Below the pieces are notes generated by a model. It had not been told where the DNA came from. It ran no database searches and saw only the letters and a list, made by a program, of their open reading frames with translations. From Psychrobacter sp. AH5 (GTDB lineage Bacteria; Pseudomonadota; Gammaproteobacteria; Pseudomonadales; Moraxellaceae), in assembly GCF_040371085.1 (NCBI RefSeq), contig NZ_JAMBMT010000006.1, positions 87,211-151,210 of the forward strand: a stretch of 64,000 nt of DNA, written 5' to 3'. Position numbers and translations under genes: made by a program. Shown piece after piece: positions 1 to 12,110 of this stretch (within the stretch, counting starts at the first letter, position 1; each line of letters opens with the position of its first letter).

Positions 1-379
1 ATATAGAAAATATGTTTAATATTGTATGGGAGGTGATATTATAGGGCGGTGTGGAGAGGGAGGGTGTGGGGGTGTTGTGTGTGTTTGTGTTAAAGGGTAT
101 GGTTTTTGTGTGGGGGGTAGTTAGATGTTAGGGGTATTTGTTGGGTTTTATGTAAGGTTTTTTTTTGGGGGGATTATTGTGGTGTATAGGTTTAGTTGTT
201 TTGGGTGGTATATGTGGATTAGGTTGAAGTTTTGGGTAGTTATGTGGAATTTGAAAAGGTATGGTAATGGGTTTCGGGGTAAGAGTAAGTGTGATTATGT
301 GTTAATGAAGATAGGAGTTGTGAGGGGGTGTTATTTATAGGTGAGATGTGGATAAAAATGGAGGTGTGTTGTATGATTT
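1..379 (+). repeat. Tail of a 15-kb repeat unit (copy 0, partial)
   Basis: This stretch resembles the ends of later units. The words around 135-230 (a 'gttttatgtaa' start, 'ggggggattatt', 'tagttgtttt', 'gtggattaggttgaa') recur at about 57,190-57,280 and, less exactly, at 41,900-41,990, just before the 'gatagaattt' box. The window therefore opens inside the array and not at its edge. A 71-codon open frame at 125-340 lies here. It lacks the residues that need C and is not conserved as a frame in the other copies, so I do not call it a gene. Confidence 0.75.
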
Positions 380-1249
380 GATAGAATTTAATTTGTAAAG
401 TTGAGATTTAAATTTAAGAGAGTTGGAAGGGGGGTGGAGAGGTGTTAAAGTAAGATGGTGTGTTGTAGAATAGGATTAGATTTTTAGAAAGGAATAGAGT
501 ATAAATGATAAAGGTTTGAATTTGGGAGTTTTTTGGGTAAATGAAATAGTGTATAAATATTTAGGGGGTATAGGATTAAGTTTTTGATGTATAATGTATT
601 ATGAGTAGAGTGATGATTTGGTATTGTAGGGGGGTGGAGGATGGGAGTTTGTGTTGTGTAGAGTTATTGTATTTGTGAGTGTGGTGGGGTGTGGTTGTGG
701 GGTATTGGGATGGAGGGATAGGAGATGTGTTGGGGTGGTGGGTGGTTGGTTGGTTGGGTTGTGTTGGGTGGATGGGTTAGGGGGGGGTGGGATATTTGAT
801 GTTGTGTGGGTGGTTGGTTGTGATTTAGTGTTTTGGTGTTTTGGGTAGGATGGATTGGGATATGGGGAAAGGTGAAATATTGATGTATAAGGGTTTTAGG
901 GGTTTGGGTGGGTGGTAGGTTTGTGGAAGGTAGTTTTTTTGTTTGGGTGGTAAGTTGAATGTTGGTTTGTTGGGTTGGGGTTTTAGTTATGTTGGATTTT
1001 TGTTTGTTGTGTGTTGGGGGGGGTTGTGGTTTGTTTTTGGTGGTGGATTAATATGTTTAGGATTTTGTTATTGAGGGGAGGTTGAGGTGTTTGGTTTATT
1101 TGTGTGGGTGTTTGGTGGGGGTATTGTGGTGGGTGTGTGGTTGGGTGTAGTTTGGGTGTGTGGTTGTTGGTTGTGTGGGTTGGTTGTGTTGTTGTGTGTG
1201 GGGTGGGGTGTGGTGGTGGGGTTGTGGTGGGGTTTTGTTGGGTGGTGTA

Positions 1250-1820
1250 GGGTGTTTGGTTTGTTGGTGGGGTGTGGGGGTGGGGTGTTGTGGGGGTTGG
1301 TGTGTGGGGGTTGGGGTGTGGTGGGTGGTGTTTGGGTGTGTGGTGGGGGGGTGTTGTTGGTGGGGTTTTTTGTGGGTTGTGGGTTGGGGTGGGTTGGGGT
1401 TTGGGGGTTTGGTTGTTGGGTGTTGGGTGTTTGTTGGGGGGGTGGTTGTTTGGTGGGTTTGGTTTGGGGGGTGGGTTTGGGTTGTTGGTGTGGGTGTGTT
1501 GGGTGGTTGTGGTTTGTGGTTAGTGTGGTTTGTGGGTGTGGTGGGGGTGGGGGTGTTTGGTGTTGTGGGGGGTGGGGTTGGGTTTGGGTGGTGGTGTGGT
1601 GGTGGGGGTGGGTGGTTGTGTGGTGTTGGTGGGTTGGGTGTTGGTTTTGTGTTGGGTGTGTGGGGTGGGTTTGTTGGGTGGGGTTGGGTGGGGTTTGGTG
1701 GTGGTGTGGTGTGGTTTGTGGGTTGTGGGGTGTTGTGTTTGGTGGGTGGTGGGTGTTGGGTTGGGGTGTGTGGTTGGGTTGTGTGGTGTTGTGGGTTGGT
1801 GTGTGTGTGTGTGGGTTTTT
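1250..1820 (+). repeat. G/T-only low-complexity tract, copy 1 (A-free except 1522)
   Basis: Only G and T are present from 1250 to 1521 and from 1523 to 1820. All three + frames are open because TAA, TAG and TGA cannot be written, which produces spurious frames of 83 to 247 codons made of Gly, Val, Trp, Cys, Leu and Phe. The tract lies 0.9-1.4 kb after the 'gatagaattt' box. Copy 4 has a tract at 1.5-1.9 kb after its box. Confidence 0.95.
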
Positions 1821-4800
1821 AGTTGTATAGGGTTGTTTTTGGTGTGGGTGTTGGTTTTGTTGTTTTGTTGGTGTGTTTTTGTTGTGGGGTGTTTGTTTGA
1901 TTGTTTTAGTGGGGGTTGGTTGTTTTGTTGTTTGGTTGTGGATTTTGTTTAGAGGTGAGAGGGATATGTTGTTGAGGTTTGTTTGGTTTGATTGAAGTGG
2001 GGGGGGTTGAGTAGGTGGTTTGGTTATGGTGTGATGTTTATTTTGTTTTGTGTTGGGTGTTGGTGGTTGGTTATTTAGTAAAGGGGAGGGTTGTGTTAGA
2101 GATTGTTTTTAAGTGGAGTTAGTGGTGTTTATATGTTGGGTTAGTTAGGAATTTTTGATTGGGATTGTGGGTTATGTTGTGTTGGTAGGTGTGGTTTATT
2201 TTTGATTTAAGTTGGGGATGGGGTTAATTGAGGGTGGGGGATTGATGAGTTATTTTTGAGTGTTGTTTAATGGGGGTGGTATGATTTTTGTGTTGGTAGA
2301 ATGTTTGAGGGTTTTGGGTGTGGGTTTGAATTGTTTTAGGGTGTATGGATATTATTATGTAGTGGTTTGTTTGTGGTGATAATTTTTTTGTTGTGTAGTG
2401 GTTTGGTGGTGGAGTAATGGGATGGTGTGTGGTGTTTGTGTGTTTGGGTATGTGATTTTTGGTGTAGTGTGGTAGGGGGATTTATGTGGGTTGGTGGTTG
2501 TTATTGTTTGTTTATGTGTTTGTGTGATTTTGGTGGGTGGGGTGTGTTTGTGGGTTGTGGGTTGGGTGAGGGTGTGTTGATTGTATTGTGGTAGGGGTGG
2601 GTTTGGTTATTTGTTTGTATTTGTGGGGTTGGGGTTGATGTTGGGGTTTGGTGGAGTTGGGTATGATTGGATAGTGGGTTATTGTGTTGGATTGTTTGTT
2701 TTTTAAGATTGGTGTGGTTGTGGGATTTGGAGTTGGGTTTTTTTTGTGGTGTAAGTGGGGTTTGAGTAGTAGTTTTGGTATTATAGGTGGGTATGATTTG
2801 GTGGGGTTGTATTAGTAAATTTTTGTGTTGGGTTGGTTTTTGTTTGGTGTGGTGTGGGGGGGAAGGGGGTTAAGGTATTGGGTTAAAGGTAGGGATTGTG
2901 TAGGTGTTTTATTTTTTTGGTTTAGTGTGATAGATGGTGTTTTGTGATTTTTTATAGTGGTTGTGGAAGGGGGGTGAGTGTAAGGTGTTTTATTGAGTAA
3001 ATAGAGGGATAGTGATGTATAATGGGTGTAATTGATGGTAAGAGTTGAAATGATAATTGTGATAGGGAGGAGGGGTGAGGAGTAAGTGAGTGGTAGGTGG
3101 GGGTGTTGAGGGATAATATTGAGGGTTGGGGGAGATTTGTTAATGATTGATGATTTGTTAATTGGGGGGGATGGGAGGTGGTATGTAGGGTTAGTTAATG
3201 GGGTGTAAAGGGTTTTTTTGGAGAGAGGTGGGGGTGAGAGGATGGGTAGTGATTAGGGAGTTTGTAGAGTTGTTTGAGAGGGAAATGGTATTTGAGAGTT
3301 GTATTTTTTGAGGGGAGGTAAAATAGGTATATGAAAGTGGGGGTGAGGATATTTAAATATGAGTAAGTAATAATTGTTTGTGTAGATTGTGGAGGTGGGG
3401 AATAGTGATAATTATGGTGAGTATTTAAGATGTAGGGGGGGGTAGGTGTAGAGTAGATATGTTGAAGGGTAGAGGGTGATAAAGGATGAGGGGAAATGGG
3501 AGAGTAAGGGTAAGAGATAAGGAAGGGGTGTAGATAGATTAAGAGGGGGTTTGTTGTGTATAATGATGAGAGTAAGTGTGGTAAGGTGATTGGTTGTTAA
3601 TGGAGAATGTGATGGAGTAGAGTTTGGTAATGATGTGGGGGGTGGTAGGGTGTTGAGTGAGGTAGAGTGGTAGGGGGGGAGAAAGTGGGGGGTGGGTGGT
3701 GTGTGTTAAAGATGAATGGAGTGGAGAGTTGAATTGGGAGGTTAGTGAGTTGTGTGGGGAGGGGGGAGTTTTTGAGGGATGGGATGTTAGAGAAGGGGGT
3801 GTGTGGGGGTGGTGGGGTGTGGGTTTGTGTGATTGATGGTGGAGTTGTAGGTGATGGTGAGTGGGGAAGGTTTGTTTGTTATTTTATGTAGGGTTTGTTT
3901 TGGGGGTTGTGGGATTGAGGGGTTGATTTGTTTGTGAGGTTTTGTGGGTGTTAGGTTTTGAGTTGAGGGGGGTTATAGGTGGTTGTGGGGTTTTTGGAGG
4001 AATATGTGATGTTTAGTGTATATGTTGTGGATGATGGTTGTTTGATGGTGTGAGGTGGGGTGTGTTTAAAGATTTAATGTTGGGGTTAGTTGTGGGTGGT
4101 TGTTGTTGTAGTGTGTGTTAGATTGGTTTGTGTGTGGGTATTGTTTGGTATGATTGGGGGGTGTGGTGTGTTTGTTATTTGGGGTTATGTTATTTAGTGT
4201 GTGATTTTGTGGTTTAAGGGAGTTGGTGGGTGGGGGTTGGTTTGATTATGGGGAAGTTGTAGTTTTTGTAGATGTTATTTGGGTTTTTGTTTTTTTGAAT
4301 TTGGTAAAGTAGATTGTGGTGTATTTGAGGTTGTATTGTAGGAGGATGGTTGGTGAGGAGTGATATTTGTGGGATGGGAGTGAGGATAAATAGGATGGTA
4401 TTTTGGTGAAATGGTAAGGTAGTGTATAGGAATGGTATTGGTGGGTATAGATTGAATATGTTGTGGAGGGAGTGGGTTAGGGTATTTGTTGGTGAGGGTT
4501 GGTGAGGAGATTTGTATGGTAATGTTGATATTTGTTTAGTAGGGGTTGTGAAGGTAATTGTTGTGAGTTGATGTTTTGTTTTGAAATAGTAGGTTGTAAG
4601 GATGTGTAGGGTAGTTTGAATTGTGAGGTTGTGTGAATAAATGGAGTAGGGTTGGGTGGGAGGAGTAGTGAATAGGAGGTTGTTATAGTAGGGAAGAGTT
4701 TTAGATTAGTGTAATGATGGAGATAGTAGTAGATTGTATAGTGTTAGTATATTTGGAATGTTAGGGTGGTTTGTATAATATATAGATATGGAGATGATGA

Positions 4801-5226
4801 TGTAAATGATGTTTGAAATTATAATTAGATGTTTGGTGGGTGAAGATTATTAGGTGAGTGGTTGAGTAATAGGGAGTAAGATTAGGTGTTTTGGAGTATG
4901 TTGATTGGATGATAATTTATTGTTTTGGTGTGGATGTGGTTTGTTGTAGAGTGGTATTGGGAGTTGTGTAGGGATGAAGGGTGATTGAGGTGGTTGTTAT
5001 GGGGGTGGGTGGTGGATGGGGTGGGTTGGGTGTGGGTTGGTTTATTTGTGTGTGGTGGGGTTTTGAAGTTTGGTGAGTGTGTGTTGTGTGTGTGGTGGGT
5101 GTTGGTAGAGTGTGGGTTGGTTGGTGGTTTTTTGTATTTTTGTTGTTTGTGGGTTTGTGTGTGTTTTGTGTGTGTGGATGGTTTTTTATTGGGGGTGTTG
5201 TGGGTGTTGTTTTGAGTGTGGTTGGA

Positions 5227-5853
5227 TTTGGTGTGGTGTTGGTGTGTGGTGGTTGGTGTTGGGTGTTGGGTTGGTGGTGGGGTGTTGTTTTGGGTTTGGT
5301 GTGGGTGGTTGGGGGTGTTTGGTGTTGTTGTGGGTGTGGGGTGTTTGTGGTTGTGGTGGTTTGGGTGTGGTGGGGGGGTGGTTGTGGTGTGTTGGTGTGG
5401 GGTGGGTGGGGGTGGGGTTGGTGGTGGGGTGGTGGTGTTTGGTGTGTGGGTGGGTTGGTGGGGTTTGGTGTGTTGTTGGGTTGTGGTTGTGGTGTTGGTG
5501 GTTTGGGGGTGGGTGGTTGGGGTGGGGGGTTGTTGTTGGGGTTGTTTGGTGGGGGTGTTGGTGTGGTTGGGTGGTTTTGGTGTGTTGTTGGTGGTGTTGT
5601 TGTGGTGTTGGTGTTGGTGGGTGTGGTGGGTGGTGGTTGTGGTTGTGGGTTGGTGTGGGGTTTTGTGGGTGTGGGTTTGGTGGTGGGTGTGTTGGTGTTT
5701 GTGGTGGGGTGTGTTGGGGTGGGGTTGTGGGGTGGTTGGTTGGTGTTTGGGTGGGGGGTGGGTGGTTGTGGGTTGTGTGGGTTGTTGTTTGGTTTGGGTG
5801 TGTGGGTGTGTGTGGTTTGTGGGTGGTTGGTGGGGTTGGTGTGGTGTGGGTTG
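5227..5853 (+). repeat. G/T-only low-complexity tract, copy 1
   Basis: There are 627 bases without A or C. It explains the overlapping frames of 212, 281 and 301 codons here. Copy 2 has no comparable tract at the equivalent distance from its 'tttagtgtga' box (about 19,050-19,700), so this tract is private to copy 1. A-poor sequence fades in from about 4,985. Confidence 0.95.
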
Positions 5854-8800
5854 AGTTGGGGGGGTGGGGGTTGTGTGGGGTTTGGAGTTTTAAGGTGGGT
5901 GTGGATATGTTGGTGGGTGTGAGGGGTTTGGGGGGTGTGGATTGTTTAAAGATGGTTTGTTTGAGGGAGAGGTATATGGGGTGGATTAGTGTGGGAGATG
6001 AGTTGGGGGGTAGGTGATATTATGGATGTGGGGATGGAGGTAGAAGAGATGGGGGTAGGATGGGTGGGTGGGGTATGTGGTTGGGGATTGATAGAGGTGG
6101 GGTTGTGGGTGTGGTTTGATTTTTAGTATGTATGTGATTTGATTAAGGATTTAAGGGGATAAAAATGTGGGGTGTGTTAGGGTGGTTTTAAGAAGGAGGT
6201 TTTGGGGGTTGTGGTAGTAATTTTGAGAGTGGTTGGTGGTGATGGATGGTTGGAGATTGGGGTGTGGAGGTGGTGGTAAGGTATAGTAATTTGGGGAGTG
6301 AGGGTAGTGTTTTGAGAGGAAAAGGGTGGATGATGGGTGGTGATGTGATTGGGGGGTTGAGTAGAGAGTGGGGTGGTTTAGGGTGAGGGGTGGGAGTGTA
6401 TGAAGTGAGAGTTTTTGGGGGTAATTGGGGTAGTGAGTTATAGATTGGGGGTGGAGTAGTGTGGTGTTAGGTTATTGGTTTGAAAGATGGGGTGTATGGT
6501 GTGTGTGGGGGTGGTTATGGTGGGTATGGTTGGGTTATTGGGGTGGGGAGGTGGGGATGGTGGTGGGATTAGTAGGTTTAGATATTGGTAGAGGGGGGGT
6601 GTGGATAAGGGAAGTATGATGGTTTGGGAGGGGGGAGTAGAATGGAATGATTTTTGGTAAGGTAGATGAGGATAAGGGGTGTTAGGTGGTTTGTTTGGTG
6701 GTTTGAGTTGAGTAGTTTTGGGGGTATGAGAGTGGGAGTGAATATGGATGGATTGTTTGGGGGAAGGTGGTATTTAGTGTTTAGTGGGGTTTCGTGAGGT
6801 GAGGGTGGGAGGTGGAGTATGTTTGGGTTGAGTTTTGGTTAGGGGGAGATTGTGGGGAGGAAAGGGTGGTGGGGGGTTGAGTGGTGGTAGAGAAGTGAGG
6901 TTTTTAATGGGGTTGGAGATTTAGGATTTTGGTTATGATGGGTGATTAAGGAGGGAATTTAATGGGATGGAGTAGGGGGGTGGGGGGTTATGGAGGGGGG
7001 TGGTTGAAGTAGAAAATGGGAGTTTTGGGATTGTGTAGAGATAGTAAATGGGAGGGGAGTTTGAGGGATTAGATGAGTGGTTAGGAGTGTGGGGGTGGTA
7101 GAAATGTGGGAGTGGAATGAAGGGAGTTGTGGGTGTAGAGTGGGGTGTTTTAATGATGGATGGTGAGGTGGTTGTAAAGGAATGATTAAGGGGGTGAGTA
7201 TGGGTAGGGGGGGGTATGATTGTGGGATTAATTTAAGGATGAAGAGTTGTTGAGGGTTTTTTTAGTTGAGTGGAGGAGGTGTAAAGGTTGGTGGGGGATG
7301 GTTGTGGTGGGAGATAGGATTTAGGTAGTTTGTGTTTTTAGAGAGAGTTGGGTTAGAAGAGAGGGGGGTAGGGTTGGGAGATTATTGTAATTTGATGGTG
7401 GAGTGGTTGGTTTAGGTGGTGAGTGGGTGTTAGTGTTTGTTGTGATTTAAGTGATTTTTGTAGGGTGTTGAGGGTTATTAGTTGAGGGTGTATTTAATTT
7501 TTGTAGGGGTTGATGAGTTTGATAAGGGAGTGAATATTGTTGGGGTGATGTGAGTGTGGAAAATTGAAGATAGTTTTTGTAAAGATTGAGTTTAATTAAG
7601 TATATTGTAAGTGTTAGTGTAGAAGGTGATTTGGATGTTTGTTTGATGTGGGGAGGTAAGGTAATGATTGTATGTAGTGTGTGGGGGTTGGAGTGTGAGG
7701 GTTGTTAAGGTGAGTGGTGTGGATGGTGTATGGGATTTTTTGGATGGGTAGGGGTGAGTGGTTGATAGAGTAGGTAAGTTTGAGTGATTGGAGGAATTGG
7801 TGTGTTTAGATTATTGAGGGTGGTGTAGGTGAGTTGAGTTTGTTAAGTGTTGGTTGGGATAGGGGGAGAGTGTGTGTGGAGTGTGGGTATTGGATTATTG
7901 ATGTGAGGGTGAAAGGGTGGATAGGTTATTGATGGTGGGGGTAAGTTGTGGTATTAAGGATGGGAGGTTAGGGATAGTATTTGTGGTGGGGGAGTGGTAG
8001 TGGGGATGAATTTGAGGGTGGGTAAAGTTGGGTTTTGAATGTGGAATTGTGATTAGTTTGATTGTTAAGTAGGGTGGGGATTGGGGGGGTGTTGGGGGGA
8101 GAATGGAATTAATGGGGTGTTTTTTGAATTTTTGGGGGTGGGAATTATGTGAATGGTAGGGGGGGGGGATGTTTCGGTTTTGGGGGGAGATATGGTATTG
8201 TTGAGGGAGAGATGATTAATGGATTGTATTTTTAGTGATATGGTGAATGGGTAAGTGTAGGGGGTTTGTGGTGGATTGAGGGGGTTTTGGGAGAGTTGAG
8301 GGGGATGTTGGTTGTATGTTTTTTAGGGAGTGGTTTGTGAAAGGGGGGGGGGGGTGTTGTTGGGTGTGTGGGATAGGGGGGGGGGGGAGTGTAGGTGTTG
8401 TGGTTTTGTGTTAGGGGGAGATTGTGGGGATAGGGGTATTTATGATAGAGTGGAATTGTTGTTAGGGATTGGTGGGAGGTTGTTATGAGTGTGAGGGGGG
8501 GATGTGGATAGGGTTGTATGGTTATGGGTGTGAATTGATAAGGGTAGTATGAGGGTAATTTTGAGTTTTGGTAGTGTGTTAAATGTTGGTTTTAGGGGGG
8601 GGGTTGGAGATTGATAAGATAGTTTTGTGAGTAAGGTAGTTGGAGAGGGTGTGGGGGAGGATTAGGTTGTGAGGTGATTGTAGGATAGGGGAGAGGTGTG
8701 GTGGTGGATGATGGTGTATGAGAGTTGATGAAGTTGGTTTGATGATTTGAGTGTTGGGGGTTGGGGTGATGGGGTTGTGGTGGTTTGTGGTGGGTGTTGT

Positions 8801-9270
8801 AGTATGGAGGGGTGTATGGGGTGGTTGGGTTTGAATGAAGATGAGTTGGGTGTAGTTTGGGGTAGGTTGTAGTTGGTGGTGGGTGGGGTGGGGGTTTGAT
8901 GTGGTTGGTGTTGATTGGTTGGTGGTGGTTGGTGTTGTGGGGGGTATTGGAGGATGTGGGGTTGGTATGTTTGGGGGGTTGTGGTGTGTGGTGATTTTAT
9001 GGGTGTTGGGTTTGGGGGGGTGTGTTGTGGATGGTTAGGGGGTGGGTTTGATTGGGGAGTGGGTGGGGGTGTGTTGGGTGGTATGGGGGGATTGTGAGTT
9101 TTTGGTTGGTTTTAGATGGTGGGTGGTTGAGTAGGGATGTGGTTTGTTGGGTTGTTGTGGGGGGGGAGTGTTGTGTGGGTTTGGGTTAGTTGGTGTTTTT
9201 GGGTGTTGGTGGGGGGAGGTGGGTTGGGTGTTGGTGGTGTTTGGGGGTTGGTTTGGGGTGGGTGAGGGAG

Positions 9271-9574
9271 TTGGTTGGTGGGGTGTGGGGTGTTGGTTTG
9301 GGGGTGTGGGTTGGGTGTGGGGTGGTGGTGTGTTGGTGTGGGTGGGGTGGGGGGTTGGGTGGGTTGGTGGTGGGGGTTGTGTGGGGTTGTTGTTGGGGGG
9401 TGTGGTGGGGTGGGGGTGTTGTTTGGGTGGTTGGGGGGGTTGTTGTTGGGTGGTTGGGGGGTGTGGGGTGTGTTGTGGGGTGGTTGGGGTTGGTGTGTTG
9501 GGTTGTTTGGGGGGGTGGGTGGGTGTGTGTTGGTGGTGGTTGGGGGTTTTGTGGGGTGTGGTGTGTTTGTGTTA
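9271..9574 (+). repeat. G/T-only low-complexity tract before the 'gattagatgg' box, copy 1
   Basis: This is an A-free core of 304 bases inside an A-poor stretch, about 8,900-9,840. It lies immediately left of the 'gattagatgg' box at 9843. Copy 2 has a tract in the same place, whereas copies 3 and 4 keep A there. Frames of 143, 146 and 203 codons over it are open only for lack of A. Confidence 0.95.
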
Positions 9575-11683
9575 GTGGTTTGGTGGTTGGTTTATGTGGG
9601 TGGGATGTGTTTGGGTGGTTGTGGGGGTGGTGGGGGGTGTATGTTGGGGTGTGTGGGGTTGTGGGTTTTTGTGAGGGTTTGTGGGGTGTTGGGTTGGTTG
9701 GGGGTGGTGTGGTGATTTGTGTGGTGGGGTGGGTGTTGGTGTTGGTTGGTGGTGTTGGGGGTGTGTGGGTATGTATTTGTTTGGGGTTGGGTTGTTGTTA
9801 GTGTTGGATGTTGTGGTGGTGTGGTTGATTGGGGTGTTGGGGGATTAGATGGTTTTTTTTATGAGTTTGTGGGGTTTGGATGTGTTGTAGTTTTAGGTGG
9901 ATATTAGAGGAATGGGTAATGGAGATAAGGATTTGTGGGGGTTTGAGGGTGTGTTTTTGATAAGGGGATTGTGAGAAGTTGGGGATTGGGGGTGGATTGT
10001 TGGATGAGGGTGAGGGAAGGTTGGGGGGTTTGGGGTGGTGGGTGATTGGGGTTTGGGTGGTGAGGGGAAGGTTGAGTAAGGTAGTTGGTGGTTTTGATGT
10101 TTTAGTTGATAATGTTTGTTAGATATTAATAAGATAATTGATAAGGATTGTTAGTATGGTGGATTAGGGAGGAGGAAGGGGATGTGTAGATGGATTGTAT
10201 AGATGTAAGGGAGTGTGTAGATGTTGTGAGGGGTATAATGGTTGGTGGGGTAGATAAAGTTATGTTGGAGGAGGGGGGAGGGGTTTGGAGATGTAGTAGA
10301 TGTGGGAGTTGAGATTTGAAGGTTTAATATTGAATATTTTGTTGAGGGGGATGATAAGAGCAGGTGTTGGTAGTGATGTGTGTTGAGAAATTGGAAGGGG
10401 GTTGTGGGTTAGGAGGGGAGTGTGGAGAGAGTGTGTTTTAGGTGATAGAATGATGTGTGGAGGTGAGGGATGAGGGAGGTAATGAGTGAATTGAGAGGAT
10501 AATTTTAGGGGGAGTTTGGATAGGAGGATGGATGAGAGGTAAGGGGGAGGAGGGTTATAGAGGGGATGTGAGAGTATGTTGTTAAAGTAATGGTAGATTA
10601 ATGGGAGGTGTGTAGTTTATGTTTTGGGGGGTGATATTGAGTGGTAGGGTGAGTTGTTGGTTGTGAGTTAGTATTTTGGTGAGGGTTGATATAGTGAGAT
10701 GGAGAGGATTGTATTGTTATAATTGGGTTTGATGATGTGTAGGGTATAGTAGTGATTATGGGTTGGTTGGGTTTTGTGAGTTGGGTGGTGGTGTTGGGTG
10801 TGGTGTTTGTGGGGGTTGTGTGGGGGGTGGGTTTTGTGTGTGTTTGGTTTGGGAGTGTTATTTTTGTAGGATGTGTTGGATTTGTATGTGAATTGGTGAG
10901 TGGGTTGGGGGTGGGGTGGGGGGGGTGTGTGGAAGATGGGTGTTGGGGTTTTTTATGGGTTGGGTGGTTGGTGGTTTTGGTGTGATTTTGTGATGTGATT
11001 GTGGTGGAAGTTGTTGGGTTAGGTGATGTTGTTTGGTTGTGTGATTATGAGTTGTTTGAGTTGGGTGTAGATGTGGGTTTATGGGTGTTGGGGTGGGTGG
11101 TGTGGGGGTTTGGTGATGTGTTGGGGTAGGTTGTGTTTTGTGGTGTTGGTGTTGATGAGTTGTTTGGGTTGGGTTTGGTGGGGTTGGTGGTTGGTTGGTG
11201 GGTTTTGGTGGTGGGGTGGGTTTGGTGGTGGGGGGGGTGGTTGGGGGTGGGGTGTTGGTGGGGTTGGGGTGGGGTGGTTTTGGGTGTGTGGGAGTGGTGG
11301 GGAGGGGGGGTGTGGGGGGGTTGTTGTGGTGGGGTGTGGGGTGGGGGGTGGGGTGTGTTGGGGGTAGTGGGGTGTTGGTAGTGGGGTGGGGGGGTTTGGT
11401 GGGTGGTTGTGGTGGTGGGATGGGTTGGTTGTGTGTGAGTATGGGGTGGGTTGTGGAGTGGGGTTGTTGTGAGGGGGTGGTGTGTTTTGGGTTGTGGGTG
11501 GTTGTTGGTGGTTGGGGTGGTTGGGGGGTGTTGTGGTGTGGTGGTGGGTTGTGTGTTGTGTGGGGTTGGTTGGGGTGGGGGTTGGGGGTTGTGGTGTGTG
11601 GGTGGTTGGGTTTGTGGTTTTGGGTGGTGTGGGGTTGGTGTGGGTTGGTGGGGTGGTGTTGTGTGTGGTGGTTTGGTGGTGAG

Positions 11684-12110
11684 TGGTTTGGGTGTGGTTG
11701 GTGGGGGGGGTTTGGTTGGGTGGTTGGGTGTTTGTGGGGTGGTGGGGGGTGTGGTGGGTGTGGGGTTGTGTGGTGGGTGGGGTTGTTGGTGTGGTGGGTG
11801 TGGGGTGGGTTGGGGTGTGTGGGTTGTTGGGTGGTGTGGGGTGGTTGTGGTGGGTGGTTGTGGGGGGGGGGGTGGTTTGGTGTTGGGTTGTGGTTGTGGG
11901 GGTGGTTGGTGGTGTGGGTGTTGGGTGTTGGGTGGGGTGTGGTGTGGGGGGGTGGGGGGGGTGGTGGGGTTGTGGGGTGGGTGGTGGGGGTGTGGGGGGT
12001 GGGGTTTGTGGGGTTGGTTGGGGGGTGTTGGTTTGTGGGTGGGTGGGTGTGGGTTGGGGGGGTGGGTGGTGGGTGGGGGTTTGGGGGGGGGGTGGTTTTG
12101 GTGTTTGGGG
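11684..12110 (+). repeat. G/T-only low-complexity tract after the 'gattagatgg' box, copy 1
   Basis: This is an A-free core of about 427 bases, with an A-poor approach from 11,070. It sits 1.2-2.3 kb right of the 'gattagatgg' box. Copies 2, 3 and 4 have tracts at broadly the same place but of different lengths. The 323-codon frame over it is a by-product of missing A. Confidence 0.93.

Noticed and set aside
500..530. 'ggtttgaattt' as a converted tRNA T-loop
   Set aside because: No cloverleaf can be drawn around it, and the equivalent place in copies 4 and 5 does not keep the word.
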